A stretch of DNA of 64,000 nt from Mortierella sp. BCC40632. Taxonomy: Eukaryota; Mortierellomycota; Mortierellomycetes; Mortierellales; Mortierellaceae. The DNA lies in NCBI GenBank assembly GCA_011634665.1, contig WAEK01000010.1, positions 1,081,001 through 1,145,000 on the forward strand. Reading direction: 5' to 3'. A program made the position numbers and the translations under genes. Positions within the stretch are counted from its first letter, which is position 1. Each line of letters starts with the position of its first letter. Positions 34,801 through 44,945 of this stretch are shown piece by piece. Under the pieces are notes generated by a model. That model was given only the letters and a program-made list of their open reading frames with translations, made no database searches and was not told the DNA's origin.

Positions 34801-35875
34801 TCCATCGAAATTCGATCATGAACTAGCAGTGTTACCAAGAAACTGGCGCCTTAGCTGTGAGTAGCGATTGGGATTGGGTTCAGTGAATTTCTGCTTTAGC
34901 GTATTGTGTGCGTAGCAAGAAGGATTACTTTGTGAGGAAATACGTTAGCCCAAACGGTCACTACCACTTTAAACGCCGGGGAGGGGGATCTCTTTTCCTT
35001 TTTTCTTCGTCTTCTCTTTCTTCTCTTTCTTCTCTTTCCTCTTCTTCTTTTTCTAAAGAGCCTGGCAGCATAGCAGTATAGCAGCTGATAAATCAACCTC
35101 ATAGTTCTAATGAGATATGTTGAGTCTAGAGGACTTGATGCGTAAACTTGGCTATTGCCACAGTAGGTTGAGGTACGTGTCGTCTACCTTTCCTACTTAC
35201 AAAGTCAGCAGTCCTTCTCTACCTCGTTGACAATCGGGCGCCTGACCAGCCCCGGTTCCCTCTCCCCTCTCCCTCCCTCTCCCTCTTTCTCTCTCTCTCT
35301 TTCTTTCTTTCTCTCTCTCTTTCCCTCTTCTCCTCTTTCCCTCTTTTCCTTTTTTTTTTTTTTTTTTTTTTTTTTTTCTTTACCCATGCTGTAGTCAAAA
35401 AAAAAAAAAAAATCAAACTCTCGACTCGGACCCTGAACCTTCCCACAAGCTAAGGCATCACATCTCTCGATATTCTTCTTCTGACAAGGACTTTACCGGG
35501 GTTGGTCATAGTTCATAGCGTGTAGTGTATGAGGTCAGGCACAATGGACCGTCTTTGTTCCATTAAAGAATCCATTGTCAAGGATTGGTGCCAACTCATA
35601 TTCCTCTACTCAGAGGCTATAAAAGCAAGGGTATGCAATCTCTCGCCTCTTCCGCTTCTTTGCCTACACAACTCACTCGTGAATCTCCTCCCCCTAGCCT
35701 TTCTTCTTCCGGTAAAACTATTAAGACAGAGCTTTGCCAGCCGATTTCGAACCCATTGAACCCTGCTGCTTTACTCATGCTTTAATGTCCTGTACACATA
35801 TCTCCTTCATCACAAAAGGTTCCCTCAAGCCTACCTGACGTTCAAATTTGAGGATCCAAAGCAAAAGAATACACC
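34801..35875. repeat. Repeat unit 2 upstream part: marker, microsatellites and shared promoter block
   Basis: Opens with the far flank of the DIRS insertion. The marker AGAGCCTGGCAGCATAGCAG is at about 35058. CT-rich microsatellite and T/A runs lie at about 35265-35412. From about 35480 the sequence is nearly identical to 38295-38693, upstream of the second secreted-protein gene. Confidence 0.7.
35628..35634 (+). promoter_or_regulatory. TATA box of secreted-protein gene 1
   Basis: TATAAAA within a block conserved in the paralogue (38435..38441), about 240 nt before each ATG. The long shared leader suggests a long 5' UTR or a leader intron. Confidence 0.5.
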
Positions 35876-36235
35876 ATGAAGCTCTTGTCTGCCCTGAGCG
35901 TCGTTTCCGCGATTGCGTGCTTTGTCGGTTTGGTCAATGCCCAAGACACAGATTCGTTTAACTGTAATAAGCCAAACGCCCACTATTGGATGGATGGAAC
36001 GTTATGTCTCAAGAAGATCATTGCTCAGAAACGTGTTGGTGGCGGCAGTGCTGACGGAGACATGGGCTTTTGCAAGTGCACATCAGTGGGCATCTACTAC
36101 GAGAGAGTTGCGGATCATATCATTCAAGAGTCCGCGTACAAAGGGTGCAAGATGTTCTCTGCTTCCTACTCCGTGAACACCAAGTTCGGCGACTCCTACT
36201 CCTATGGTTTCTATGAGTGCTCGGGCTTGGATTGA
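35876..36235 (+). CDS. Small cysteine-rich secreted protein 1
   Basis: 119 residues, single exon. Signal peptide MKLLSALSVVSAIACFVGLV with likely cleavage after NAQ or nearby. The mature part has Cys in FNC, TLCLKK, GFCKC, GCKMF and YECSGLD, so up to three disulphides. Family not recognised. Size and Cys content match small secreted, effector-like proteins of fungi. The paralogue at 38694 is about three-quarters identical, with the same Cys positions and nearly identical signal peptide and promoter. Confidence 0.85.
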   Translation: MKLLSALSVVSAIACFVGLVNAQDTDSFNCNKPNAHYWMDGTLCLKKIIAQKRVGGGSADGDMGFCKCTSVGIYYERVADHIIQESAYKGCKMFSASYSVNTKFGDSYSYGFYECSGLD

Positions 36236-36788
36236 TTTCCCATTCATAAAAAGAGTTCACTTGTTAGTTTCAATAGTCGGATAACAGGCCAAGAGGTCAT
36301 TAAAGAGCTGATATTCGAGAAGAAGTTGGCGACAGTTTATGTACAATGAACATTGACGAAGTTTTGATCCAATACTTGTTCAGTATCTCTCCTTTTCTTA
36401 GATGGTCTCTACTTGAGCCATCCTTCGAACTCCAAATAAGCAACGTTTGAATCTACGACCATTGGCTAGCAAAGTCGAGTATTATGAAAGCTTTTGCCAA
36501 GTATCCAAGGAGCCAGGATCACATCTGTGTAACCGCGAAACCTTCTTTGAGAGAATGTCCAAAAAAAAAAAAAAAAAAAAAGGTAGCCAAATAAACTTTG
36601 CTGCTCTCTACGCTTCAGGGTTCACTTTCTTCTAAGGAAATTTCTTACTCATCAGATAAGAGGTTAAAGTCCTCATAGAGTCCGACCTTGTTAGCCAGCA
36701 TTGGGATCTAGTGCCGTTTCAAATGTGGGTTCAAACAGTACTATTGAAGTAGCTCTCCCATTCCTTGTTAGCCATGGTTTGAAACTAA
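36236..36788. other. Intergenic within repeat unit 2
   Basis: Downstream region of secreted-protein gene 1, alignable in part to 39060-39400. A-run of 20 at about 36560-36580. No gene seen. Confidence 0.5.
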
Positions 36789-37139
36789 CTACTTACATGA
36801 TAGGCCAACCGTATCTAGGTAGCCTTGCCAATGGTAACTGTTCCAGTCCTTGCCAAACTCTTGGAACCCATAGGTGCCCCAATCTTGAACGCCAACGTTT
36901 CTGTTGAACCAGTTCACATTGGCAGAATAGCCATCCTTGTGGAAGCCGTAGTTTTGCACACCAGAGCCGAAAGTGTCATGATCTCTCATGAGCAACCCTT
37001 TGTCGCTGTGAATGCAAACTCCAACCTAGTGGCGCAAAAGTCCTGTCTTCTGCAATACAAAGGCAGTGGAATGCGATGCACTAGTTCCAAGGATGTACGC
37101 CTGGGCAAGCGCAAGGGCGGAGAGCAAGGTCTTGACCGT
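36789..37139 (-). pseudogene. Small secreted protein gene, copy 2, start codon lost
   Basis: Copy of 27279-27689. From 36842 to 37137 I see no difference from 27392-27687. The start codon is ACG instead of ATG (plus-strand CGT at 37137-37139). The same in-frame TAG is present, and the C-terminus diverges and ends early. The near-perfect middle with diverged edges suggests recent duplication or gene conversion. Confidence 0.65.
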
Positions 37140-38693
37140 CTCGATTCGATTTCCTATGACGAGTTAAACCCGTTGATGTTAATGTTGTTGTATGAAGCAG
37201 GTAACAATGGAGAAAATGATTGAGCAGGAGTCTCTTGTTCGTTGGTAAGGTATGAGTGAGGAGCCAGAATACTCTCCATCAAGAATATGGCAGAGAGAGG
37301 GAGAGAGAGAGAGGAGGTCTGTTGCGGCTTTGTGAATAATGTGGTGTTGAGATAGGATGGTACCCGCCTCTATACCACATACAATGGTATACCACAAACC
37401 ATTCCCTCAAATACTACACTCTCCATTATATATCCTTACCTCATTTTCTACAATAATGCAGACTCGCTTGTACCTAGGCACTTGCCTTTTCTGTTGAAGA
37501 TTCACGCCTAGGAAACTATGCGAATAGGAGTGTCAGCAGCATATTCGGCCAGTTGTTCTCACCGCACTAGGAACACCGACACTTCGCTCAAAGAATACAC
37601 TGAGAGTCAGCTGATCACTCGTAGACTGGTACTGGAACCGTTGAGTTCTTTACCTCTCCTAGAGCGATTGCGCTACAATGGCCAATCGTTATCAGATGGC
37701 TGCATGTATTCTCAGTGGTACTCCGCTCGCTGTTGGTCCACAAATCCTTCCGCTTTGCCTCCGTACACCTCCATTCTCCTCCCCATGTCTTCGTTGGCGT
37801 CGTAGCGTTTGTCTCTCGCTCCGACGGCTGTTCATGCTTGCTCTCGTCCCCATCCGTGCCTTGCTCCCACCTTCTTTTGCCTCTCATCTGAATTTTTTTT
37901 CAGAGCCTGGCAACACAGCAGCACAGCAGTTGATAAACAAATCTAACAGTCCTTTGGAGATGTGTTGAGGTCTAGGCGGTTCGATGTGTAGATTTGACTA
38001 AAACCACGGGAGGTTGGCGGCACGCGTCATTCCTACCTGGTCAAGGACCTCTCTGTGTGACAGCTATTATCTACGGGTTTACCTTTGTGGGACGGTTTGG
38101 AACCCGATTTGAGAGTTTGTTTTTTGACTTCTGCGTGGGTAAAAAAAGGGGGGAGAGAAAAAGAAAAAAAGAAAAGTCCATCTCGTTATTAATATGTTCC
38201 AGTCAGGTGGTATTGTGTTGGGAAACACCCTTTGTTTATGATTATGTTCCCATGAGGGTTTGTCGTCTCACAGCCATATTTTTCGATGCTCGTCTTCTGA
38301 CAAGGACTTTACCGGGGTTGGGCCGTAGCTCACTGTATTACGTGTTTGAGGCCAAGCACATTGGACCTTCATTTTTCTATTGAAGAATCCATTGTCAAGG
38401 ATTGGTGCCAACTCATATTCCTCTACTCAGAGGCTATAAAAGCACGGGTATGCAATCTCTCGCCCTCTTCCGCTTCTTTGCCTACACAACTCACTCGTGA
38501 ATCTCCTCCCCCTAGCCTTTCTTCTTCCGGTAAAACTATTAAGACAGAGCTTTGCCAGCCGATTTCGAACCCATTGAACCCTGCTGCTTTACTCATGCTT
38601 TAATGTCCTGTACACATATCTCCTTCATCACAAAAGGTTCCCTCAAGCCTACCTGACGTTCAAATTTAAGGATCCAAAGCAAAAGAATACACC
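37140..38693. repeat. Repeat unit 2 end and unit 3 upstream part
   Basis: 37140-37260 matches upstream DNA of copy 1 (27690-27810). 37550-37720 resembles 28260-28390. The marker CAGAGCCTGGCAACACAGCAG is at about 37903. 38295-38693 is the conserved promoter/leader block with a TATA box at 38435..38441. Confidence 0.7.
38435..38441 (+). promoter_or_regulatory. TATA box of secreted-protein gene 2
   Basis: TATAAAA in the same conserved block as 35628..35634. Confidence 0.5.
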
Positions 38694-39053
38694 ATGAAGC
38701 TCTTGTCTGCCCTGAGCGTCGTTTCCGCGATTGTGTGCCTTGCCAGTTTGGCCAATGCCCAAGATACCGATATCGTTGACTGCGGTAAACCAAACGCCCA
38801 CTATTGGATGGATGGAACGGGCTGCCTCAAGAAGATCATTGATCGGGGCGGTGTTGGTGGTGGCAGCGCTTCGGGAGACATGGGCTTTTGCACATGCTAT
38901 TCTGGAGGCGTCTACTACAAGAAAGTTGCCAATTATATCATTCAAGAGTCCGCGTACCAGGGATGCAAGGTGTTCTCTGCCTCTCATTCTGTGGACACAA
39001 AGGGCGGAAACTTCTATTCTTATGGTATCTACAAGTGCTCGGGCTTGGATTGA
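38694..39053 (+). CDS. Small cysteine-rich secreted protein 2
   Basis: 119 residues, same length as the paralogue at 35876. Signal peptide MKLLSALSVVSAIVCLASLA, then a mature domain with conserved NAHYWMDGT, CLKKII, GDMGFC and ending CSGLD. Cys positions are shared, plus differences such as VDCGK. Substitutions concentrate in the mature part while the signal peptide and upstream 300 bp are almost unchanged. Function unknown, probably secreted. Confidence 0.85.
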   Translation: MKLLSALSVVSAIVCLASLANAQDTDIVDCGKPNAHYWMDGTGCLKKIIDRGGVGGGSASGDMGFCTCYSGGVYYKKVANYIIQESAYQGCKVFSASHSVDTKGGNFYSYGIYKCSGLD

Positions 39054-40461
39054 GCTCTTCCCACCCCCACCCGCACATTCATAGGAAGAAATCCCTTGTT
39101 AGCTTCAACAATTGGGTAGCAACCAAGCGACTATTAAAAGAGTTGATATTAAAGACAAAGATGCATTACAAGAAGGAGTTAACGACAGTGCTGAACAATA
39201 ACGACATACTGAATCTGATGCTTCATTAGCATCTCCTCTTTTCTTGAACATTACCCTAAGGTAGCCGGGTCATTCTTCGGATTCCAAACAAATAATGTTT
39301 AGGTCTATCCCTATGTTCATTTGATTTCGACTGTTTTTATTGGAGGACGACTGCGGAAATTCTTTTGGTCGTGAGAAATCGCGGTAAGGTTTTTTTTTTT
39401 TTTTTTTTAAACATGACAAAACCACGATTGGAGTGGCGGAGCCCCGATGACAACAGTCGAAACAATTGAACAATGGGGGAACTATTTTATAGCGAAGCTA
39501 GTTGCTATGAAGGCTTCAAACTGATATCTGTGGAGGCCAGATCCCTACCCTCTTTAATCAAAAATCTAGATTACTAAATAAACTCTGCACTCTAAACTTT
39601 GCGCCTACAGAACCTACTTTCTTGTGAGGAAAACCTGAGCAATGGCTGGTACATGATGGACAAATTCTTCAGTTGAGCAATACTTACTTGGTAACCTTGT
39701 GTATGGGCAAGATTGTCCTCGAGAGGATCAACCGGACACAGGTGAGGGTCATGGTGACATTTGATTGTTGTATATCTGCGAATGCAGCAACCCCCTCGGG
39801 CCAATTTTAGCAAGAATGATAGGTAGTAAGGTTAGCCGATTGATGAGAACTTACCATTGGATAAGTTGATACACATGGCTTCGCTGGGTCGAAGGAAGCT
39901 GCATGTGCCAAAGAACTAGCCCAGCAGACCATTTGAGAGATATAGAGAGATAGATAGAGAGAGAGAGAGCCTAGGAGCGCTCTTATCTTGTTGACGAATT
40001 TAGTCTGTATCCAGCTTGATGTCGATGCTTAGCTCTTTCGTGTGCTTGGCCTCTCGTCAGCATAGAGCACAAAAAGGGTTCGTTTTTGAATTGAGATCTA
40101 CCCTCAAACGAATGAGTAGTTACAGCTATTTTATGCATTAATTGTGGTTGCTAATCAGCTATGGATGGAAAGTCCATAGGCTATCCAATTGAGAGAGCTG
40201 TGCTGGTTTGGGTACCATGGCTTCCACATTACGTGCGTATCCGAAGTCTTATATCTGCATTTCTTCTCCAGACTGTCAGTGATGATTGATGCTTTCCCCA
40301 GTCCTACCACTTCACGGGCAGTCGTCGTTAATTTGTCTGCTCTTGGGAATCGCGCTACTGCTGGCCAGCACGACGTTTCTACCATCGCCTTGCTTCTCTT
40401 CAAATGTATTTTTTTTTTGGAGAACGAAGGGGATTTAGTTTCGGGAAGGGATAAACAGGGC
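39054..40461. other. Intergenic, no gene seen
   Basis: First about 350 bp resemble the region downstream of secreted-protein gene 1. T-run at about 39391-39408. GA-rich stretch at about 39937-39968. Nothing else recognised. Confidence 0.5.
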
Positions 40462-40640
40462 CGCTGTCATGGGAGACGAGGAATACTACCACCAAGTTAT
40501 CACAGTTTATTGATGATCAATAAAGAGAGAGAGAGGGTTCTGGTTGTGGAGTCGACTCTAATTTAACAGAGTGTGGGGAGAGGGTGAGAGAGAGAGGAAA
40601 GGGTGGTGGAGGGAAGGGTGCTAGTGGAAGGCAAGGTCTC

Positions 40641-40901
40641 CTAAGAACACTTGGGAACGGTGCTTGAACCATAGGTTTTGCATTTGCTAATAAATGCTCC
40701 TGAATTTGACCCAACATCGCACTTCGCTCCCCTAAGGAAGGTGCTCTTCTTATAATATGCCCCTGGAGTGTCCTTACAAACCGAGTAGGTCTGATCAACA
40801 TCATTGAATGGATCGCCAGGGTTGGTGATGCATGTGCACCAAAGGGCCTCAGCAGAGTAGGCAAAGAAGAGAGAAAAGACGATGAAGTGGAAGAAAATCA
40901 T
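40641..40901 (-). CDS. Small cysteine-rich secreted protein 3 (intact palindrome copy)
   Basis: 86 residues from ATG 40901. Signal peptide MIFFHFIVFSLFFAYSAEA, then mature region WCTCITNPGDPFNDVDQTY, a Cys in SVCKD, GAYYKKSTFLRGAKCD and a C-terminal VPKCS. Cys-rich like the 35876 family but not clearly homologous. The spacing C-x-C ... C ... C ... C ... C suggests disulphides. A longer in-frame start at 41000 exists but would bury the signal peptide. A TATA-like TTTTATA (minus TATAAAA) lies at 41257-41263. A frameshifted mirror copy is at 48590-48852. Confidence 0.75.
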   Translation of the reverse strand: MIFFHFIVFSLFFAYSAEALWCTCITNPGDPFNDVDQTYSVCKDTPGAYYKKSTFLRGAKCDVGSNSGAFISKCKTYGSSTVPKCS

Positions 40902-41453
40902 TTGGGAGTTCCTGGATCGGTGTCTTGAGTTTCTGATATCGCGGTATGATGGACAAAAAGATGAGAAAAGGGTTAGTGAAGGTACCTCTCTTGTTGTCAT
41001 TGCGAGACGGATGGTCGCGTCCGTTTAAACAGTGCGCATTGGCAGTTAAGCGCAGCAGGACTGTCCAATCGAATAGCCATACCGTGAGTTTAGTCAAGGT
41101 GATGTGAGCAGAGTTTGTGAAAGTCTGCAGTCGTTCTTGTGAGGGCTTTTTTAGCGAGTATTTGTGGCGCTCTTGAGAACTCTTTGGATGATTGTGCTTC
41201 TTGAAGAAAGTGTAGCCGATGTGTTTGAATTTGAGAAACTACAAGATCGAATGTGCCTTTTATATGAATTAGTCGCGTAAAGATTCGATCCTCTGTACCC
41301 AACTATGGGGAGGACTAATCAGGTAGGAGAGCCTGTGAAGACCACAGTGAAGACTTTGTTGGAGATCGATCTCTGAGGAACCCTTGTGGAGACATCATGC
41401 AATTCAAGACATGTACAACGTAGAGGTATACAACGTATACTCGAGATGTTCCT

Positions 41454-41496
41454 AAAGGTGATACGGCCGTTGTTTATTGCCTACTGTAGCATGTTT

Positions 41497-41533
<37 letters not shown>

Positions 41534-41599
41534 AGACTATAAGTATATATATATTTTTTTTTATAAAGGTGTATCCAGTGTATTCTTGTCCTTTGGCCG
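41454..41599. repeat. DIRS element 2, left terminal inverted repeat
   Basis: Reverse complement of 44819..44945, differing mainly in homopolymer lengths. Confidence 0.85.
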
Positions 41600-41643
41600 T
41601 TTTTTCTTGCTTGCTGGTGAATACCGCTTCTTACGTTCCTACT

Positions 41644-42467
41644 ATGGACTCTAGTTCCCCGCACCCCTCGACAATGACCTCCTCAGGCAAATCCTTCAAC
41701 AACTACAACGTTCAAACCCTCCCCCAACAAGACGACGCGATGAGCATCGACAAAGACGATACCGACACTTTCGCTCGTGACCGTCGCGAATGGGTCCCCT
41801 CCGACGCATTCTTGGACGACTATTCTCCCCCACCCCTTCACGACGTTGAATGGATCCTCCCCCGCGAGGATAAGACCGCTATATGGGATGCTGCTCCCAA
41901 GAGACGTGGAACCACTTTTGATGCCCCTGACATACCTCCCGTCCTATACCAAAAGCTCTCGAAGAAGAGTAAGCTTGCCGATAAAGATCTGGCAAAGATC
42001 GGCACTCGAGTATCTATGATCTCTCGCCCCTGGACTACCTAGCTTCTAGAATATGGAAACTCCAAGACAAACTCGATGATGACTCGTACCAAGAGTTGCT
42101 TCTGCTGGCAACCATGACTAGAACCCTGATCAGTGACGCCACATCGCACATTATGCAGACCCGCCTGGAGGAAGCCTACAGGACCTACTCTCCATCAGCC
42201 ACAGTCCTTCTCAATCGCGACGACAAGCAGTCTGCTTTGAGCGACGAAAAGCTCAAGGAAGATATGAAAGCCCTGAAGAAGTTCAAGGAGTTCTCATCTG
42301 ACCGACGACGACATGATAATAATAAGCAACATGGTCCCAAGCAGTTCAACCAACAATCCAATTTCAAGAGAGGATTCAATAACTTCAACAACCACAACAA
42401 CAACAACAATAACCGACCAAAAAACTCGAATGGCTCCGGCGGCCAGGAACGCCGGACAGATGCGTAA
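41644..42467 (+). pseudogene. DIRS element 2 Gag
   Basis: From ATG 41644 (MDSSSPHPSTMTSSGKSFNN) the frame runs to 42042, shifts near 42010-42035, and continues to 42467 with DDDSYQELLLLATMTRTL, SHIMQTRLEEAYRTY and an Asn-rich end. Gag-like helical protein without zinc knuckle. One frameshift. Confidence 0.6.
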
Positions 42468-42469
42468 AG

Positions 42470-43028
42470 GTATCGCCTCTCCAGCCCGAAAAATCCGCCT
42501 TGGCGGGCCTGGGGAGGATCGCACGACAATTCCAAGCGTGGCAGGGACTGACGGACAGTTCCTGGGTCCTCGACATAGTTCGGGAGGGCTACAAACTAAC
42601 CTTTTCCGACCCACCTCCGACAACAACAACCTTCCGACGATCCCGAACCTTCACCTCCTCCGAATCAGCTCTCATAGAATCGGAACTAACAAACCTTTTA
42701 CTCACGGACGCGATAGAGGAAGTAGACCCCCCCAAGAGGGTTTTACCTCCGACATTTTTCTGGTCCCAAAAAAAAAACGGGAAACTACGCCCCGTCATCG
42801 ACTTACGGAAACTCAACCTACACATTCCCCGCCGGACTTTCAAGATGGAATCGCTGAACATCGTAGTGGCAGGAGTTCAACAAAACGACTTCATGACCAG
42901 CATCGACCTGAGCGACGCTTTCTTTCATATCAACATCCACCAAGAGAGTCGAAGATATCTCCAGTTTACTTGGAAAGACAAAAAGTACCGATTCAAAGTT
43001 CTACCCTTCGGTCTAACCTCTTCGCCGA
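42470..43028 (+). pseudogene. DIRS element 2 reverse transcriptase, truncated
   Basis: RT fingers and palm are clear: KNGKLRPVIDLRKLN, FKMESLNIV, MTSIDLSDAFFHINI, YRFKVLPFGLTSSP. The domain stops exactly there, before the catalytic YxDD box, because an LTR element follows. The Gag and RT frames overlap with a shift. Confidence 0.8.
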
Positions 43029-43285
43029 TGTCAAAGAGTACACTTGCTTGTCGCGTCTTTGAGATGCTTGGGATATGTTGTCAGGTCCACAGCGAACAAG
43101 GAATGCCTCCCTGTCTGACCTGACATACCACAGAAAATAGCTAGCCTGATAGTCATCTCCGTAGTATTTATTCCCTCTTCCCTCCCTCGAATAAACAGCA
43201 GTTAGTAACTCACCTCTTGTCCCTAGCCTTTGTCCTAGTCCCTGTCTTTGTTCTTCTCCTTCCCTATTCCTCTTGCCTTGTTACA
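43029..43285 (+). repeat. LTR of a Gypsy-like retrotransposon
   Basis: Starts TGTCAAAG at the point where the RT is cut and ends TTACA directly before a primer-binding-site-like TGGTAGCAAAGG (43286-43297). Contains AATAAA at about 43190. About 257 bp. A matching 3' LTR is not found in the window. Confidence 0.6.
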
Positions 43286-43321
43286 TGGTAGCAAAGGAAG
43301 TTCCCTTCCACCACCTCCATT

Positions 43322-43731
43322 ATGCCTAACCACTTCGATACCTTTGTTAAAAATGTCCATCTCCATGAATTCAAAGGCCTTCCAAACGAAAACGTTTCCA
43401 ACTGGATCAAGGATATTGAAGAGCATAGCGATGCTCTCAGTCTCAACGCGAGTCAACGGATCCAAGGGTGCCGTCTTCTTCTCCAAGGCAACGCGCGCAA
43501 CTGGGTCCGGACCCTTACGTTTCCAGCTGTCCTCAATGATAACGATTGGATCAGTTTCAAGGCTGCGTTGGAAAAACGCTACTCGAGCCCCAACACCAAA
43601 TTGTTCGCTCGTAGCAAATTGTACAACCTAAAACAGAAAGGGTCTGTCACGGATTACATCAATGAGTTCGAAACCCTACGCTCTGTCCTCACTGACATGA
43701 GTGAGGCAGAAGCGATCCAGGTCTTCTGCAG
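43322..43731 (+). pseudogene. LTR-retrotransposon Gag, truncated
   Basis: From ATG 43322 (MPNHFDTFVKNVHLHEFKG). Contains the retrotransposon Gag core: NVSNWIKDIEEHSDAL, GNARNWVRTL, WISFKAALEKRYSS, and YNLKQKGSVTDYINEFETL. The homologous frame ends at about 43731, where another TGT...-type sequence starts. No protease or polymerase follows. Confidence 0.75.
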
Positions 43732-43869
43732 TGTAGCATTTACGATCCCTAGTCTTCCAGGCTAGGGATATAAAAGTAGCCTTCCCTCCCCCCTGTAATA
43801 AAGTCAGCTTTCTTTCCTCTGTCCCTCAAGTCCATTTGCTTTAGCAACTGTCCCTGTCGCGCTGTCCCC
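43732..43869 (+). repeat. Second LTR-like fragment
   Basis: Starts TGTAGCATTTACG, contains TATAAAAG (about 43769) and AATAAAG (about 43798), and ends ...GTCCCCA. The layout of TATA and polyadenylation signal in about 140 bp suggests a solo or truncated LTR. Not the same sequence as 43029-43285. Confidence 0.35.
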
Positions 43870-44640
43870 AAGGTATTGACCGAGCCCAAGACCTCGATCA
43901 AGATCATGATCTATTATCTTTTCACTCTCCCATACTAAATCAGTCCTCATCTCCAGCTACCCTGAACAGATCTGCAGTATTGACTCCTCGATTCCTTTTG
44001 AAAGAAAAGGCAGGACTCAAGAACCATTTCCCATTAACGGTGCTACCCCAGCTGTAAGTATGAGACTCGGTGAAAAGTAAAAGATCGGACGAAGACTGCT
44101 CCCTGAATGGCTCTCCTTCGGTGGCCATTCTTGCAAGATTCCTTTGATCAACATGCGAGGACTTTACGGACCCATCCCAGTTTGATCCGCATTGGATTCA
44201 TGCCTCAAGATCCCGTTTATTGATAGCTATCTCCGTCCTCCATTTATGCATTCATAAAATAGTTAGAGTCGAAGGCAATCCCCTCATAGTTGTCGCTATC
44301 TCCCAGTCCCTACTGTAGTCTTCCGTACCTGTCCTTTGTAAGTCTTCAGTACACCTTCACTTGGTCCGTATTTCTATGATAGAAAAGAAGAGTAGTTATT
44401 GATTAGAAGCATCTGTCCTTAGACTCTACGCGGCACCTGTAGCTAGATATTGTTCATTTGCGAGTCTTCTCTCTTGCCTTGTTCTCTCTCTATAGAACGG
44501 TGATACGCGTCGTGATCAGTATGTTTCCCTCTTCTATGCTGGCAATCCCCTTTCCCAATAGGTCTCACACACCTGCCTGCCAAGCAGTGCGAGCTCTTTC
44601 CCCCTGTGCTGGTCCTCTACGCCGCACGACTCGTGTAACA
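43870..44640. other. Unassigned DNA inside DIRS element 2
   Basis: No gene or repeat recognised. Probably part of a further insertion. Confidence 0.4.
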
Positions 44641-44720
44641 TGAGTTGAGTTGAGTTGAGTTCAAACTTTTCGACTCATGAGTTGAGTTGAGTTCAGATTT
44701 TTCCCAACTCAACTCGACTC
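44641..44720. repeat. GAGTT tandem repeat with inverted partner
   Basis: GAGTT units on the left and CAACTCAACTCGACTCATG on the right can fold into a hairpin around CATGAGTTGAGTTGAG. Adjacent to the remaining internal complementary region of DIRS 2. Confidence 0.7.
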
Positions 44721-44818
44721 ATGGGAAACACTAATCACTGGTATATTAGTATACGAGAGATGAGAGTAAAGGTGACCCTCCCACCCACTCCAAAAAAAAA
44801 AAAAGGCAAGGCACCAAA

Positions 44819-44945
44819 CGACCAAAGGACAAGAATACACTGGATACACCTTTTAAAAAAAAAAAAAAATATATATACTTATAGTCTAAAAAAAAAACTC
44901 TAAACATGCTACAGTAGGCAATAAACAACGGCCGTATCACCTTTA
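44819..44945. repeat. DIRS element 2, right terminal inverted repeat
   Basis: Reverse complement of 41454..41599. Followed by the outer extension ending near 44979. Confidence 0.85.

Noticed and set aside
42313..43062. 249-codon plus-strand frame over the DIRS 2 RT
   Set aside because: Wrong-frame shadow. The RT motifs are in the frame 42500-43028.
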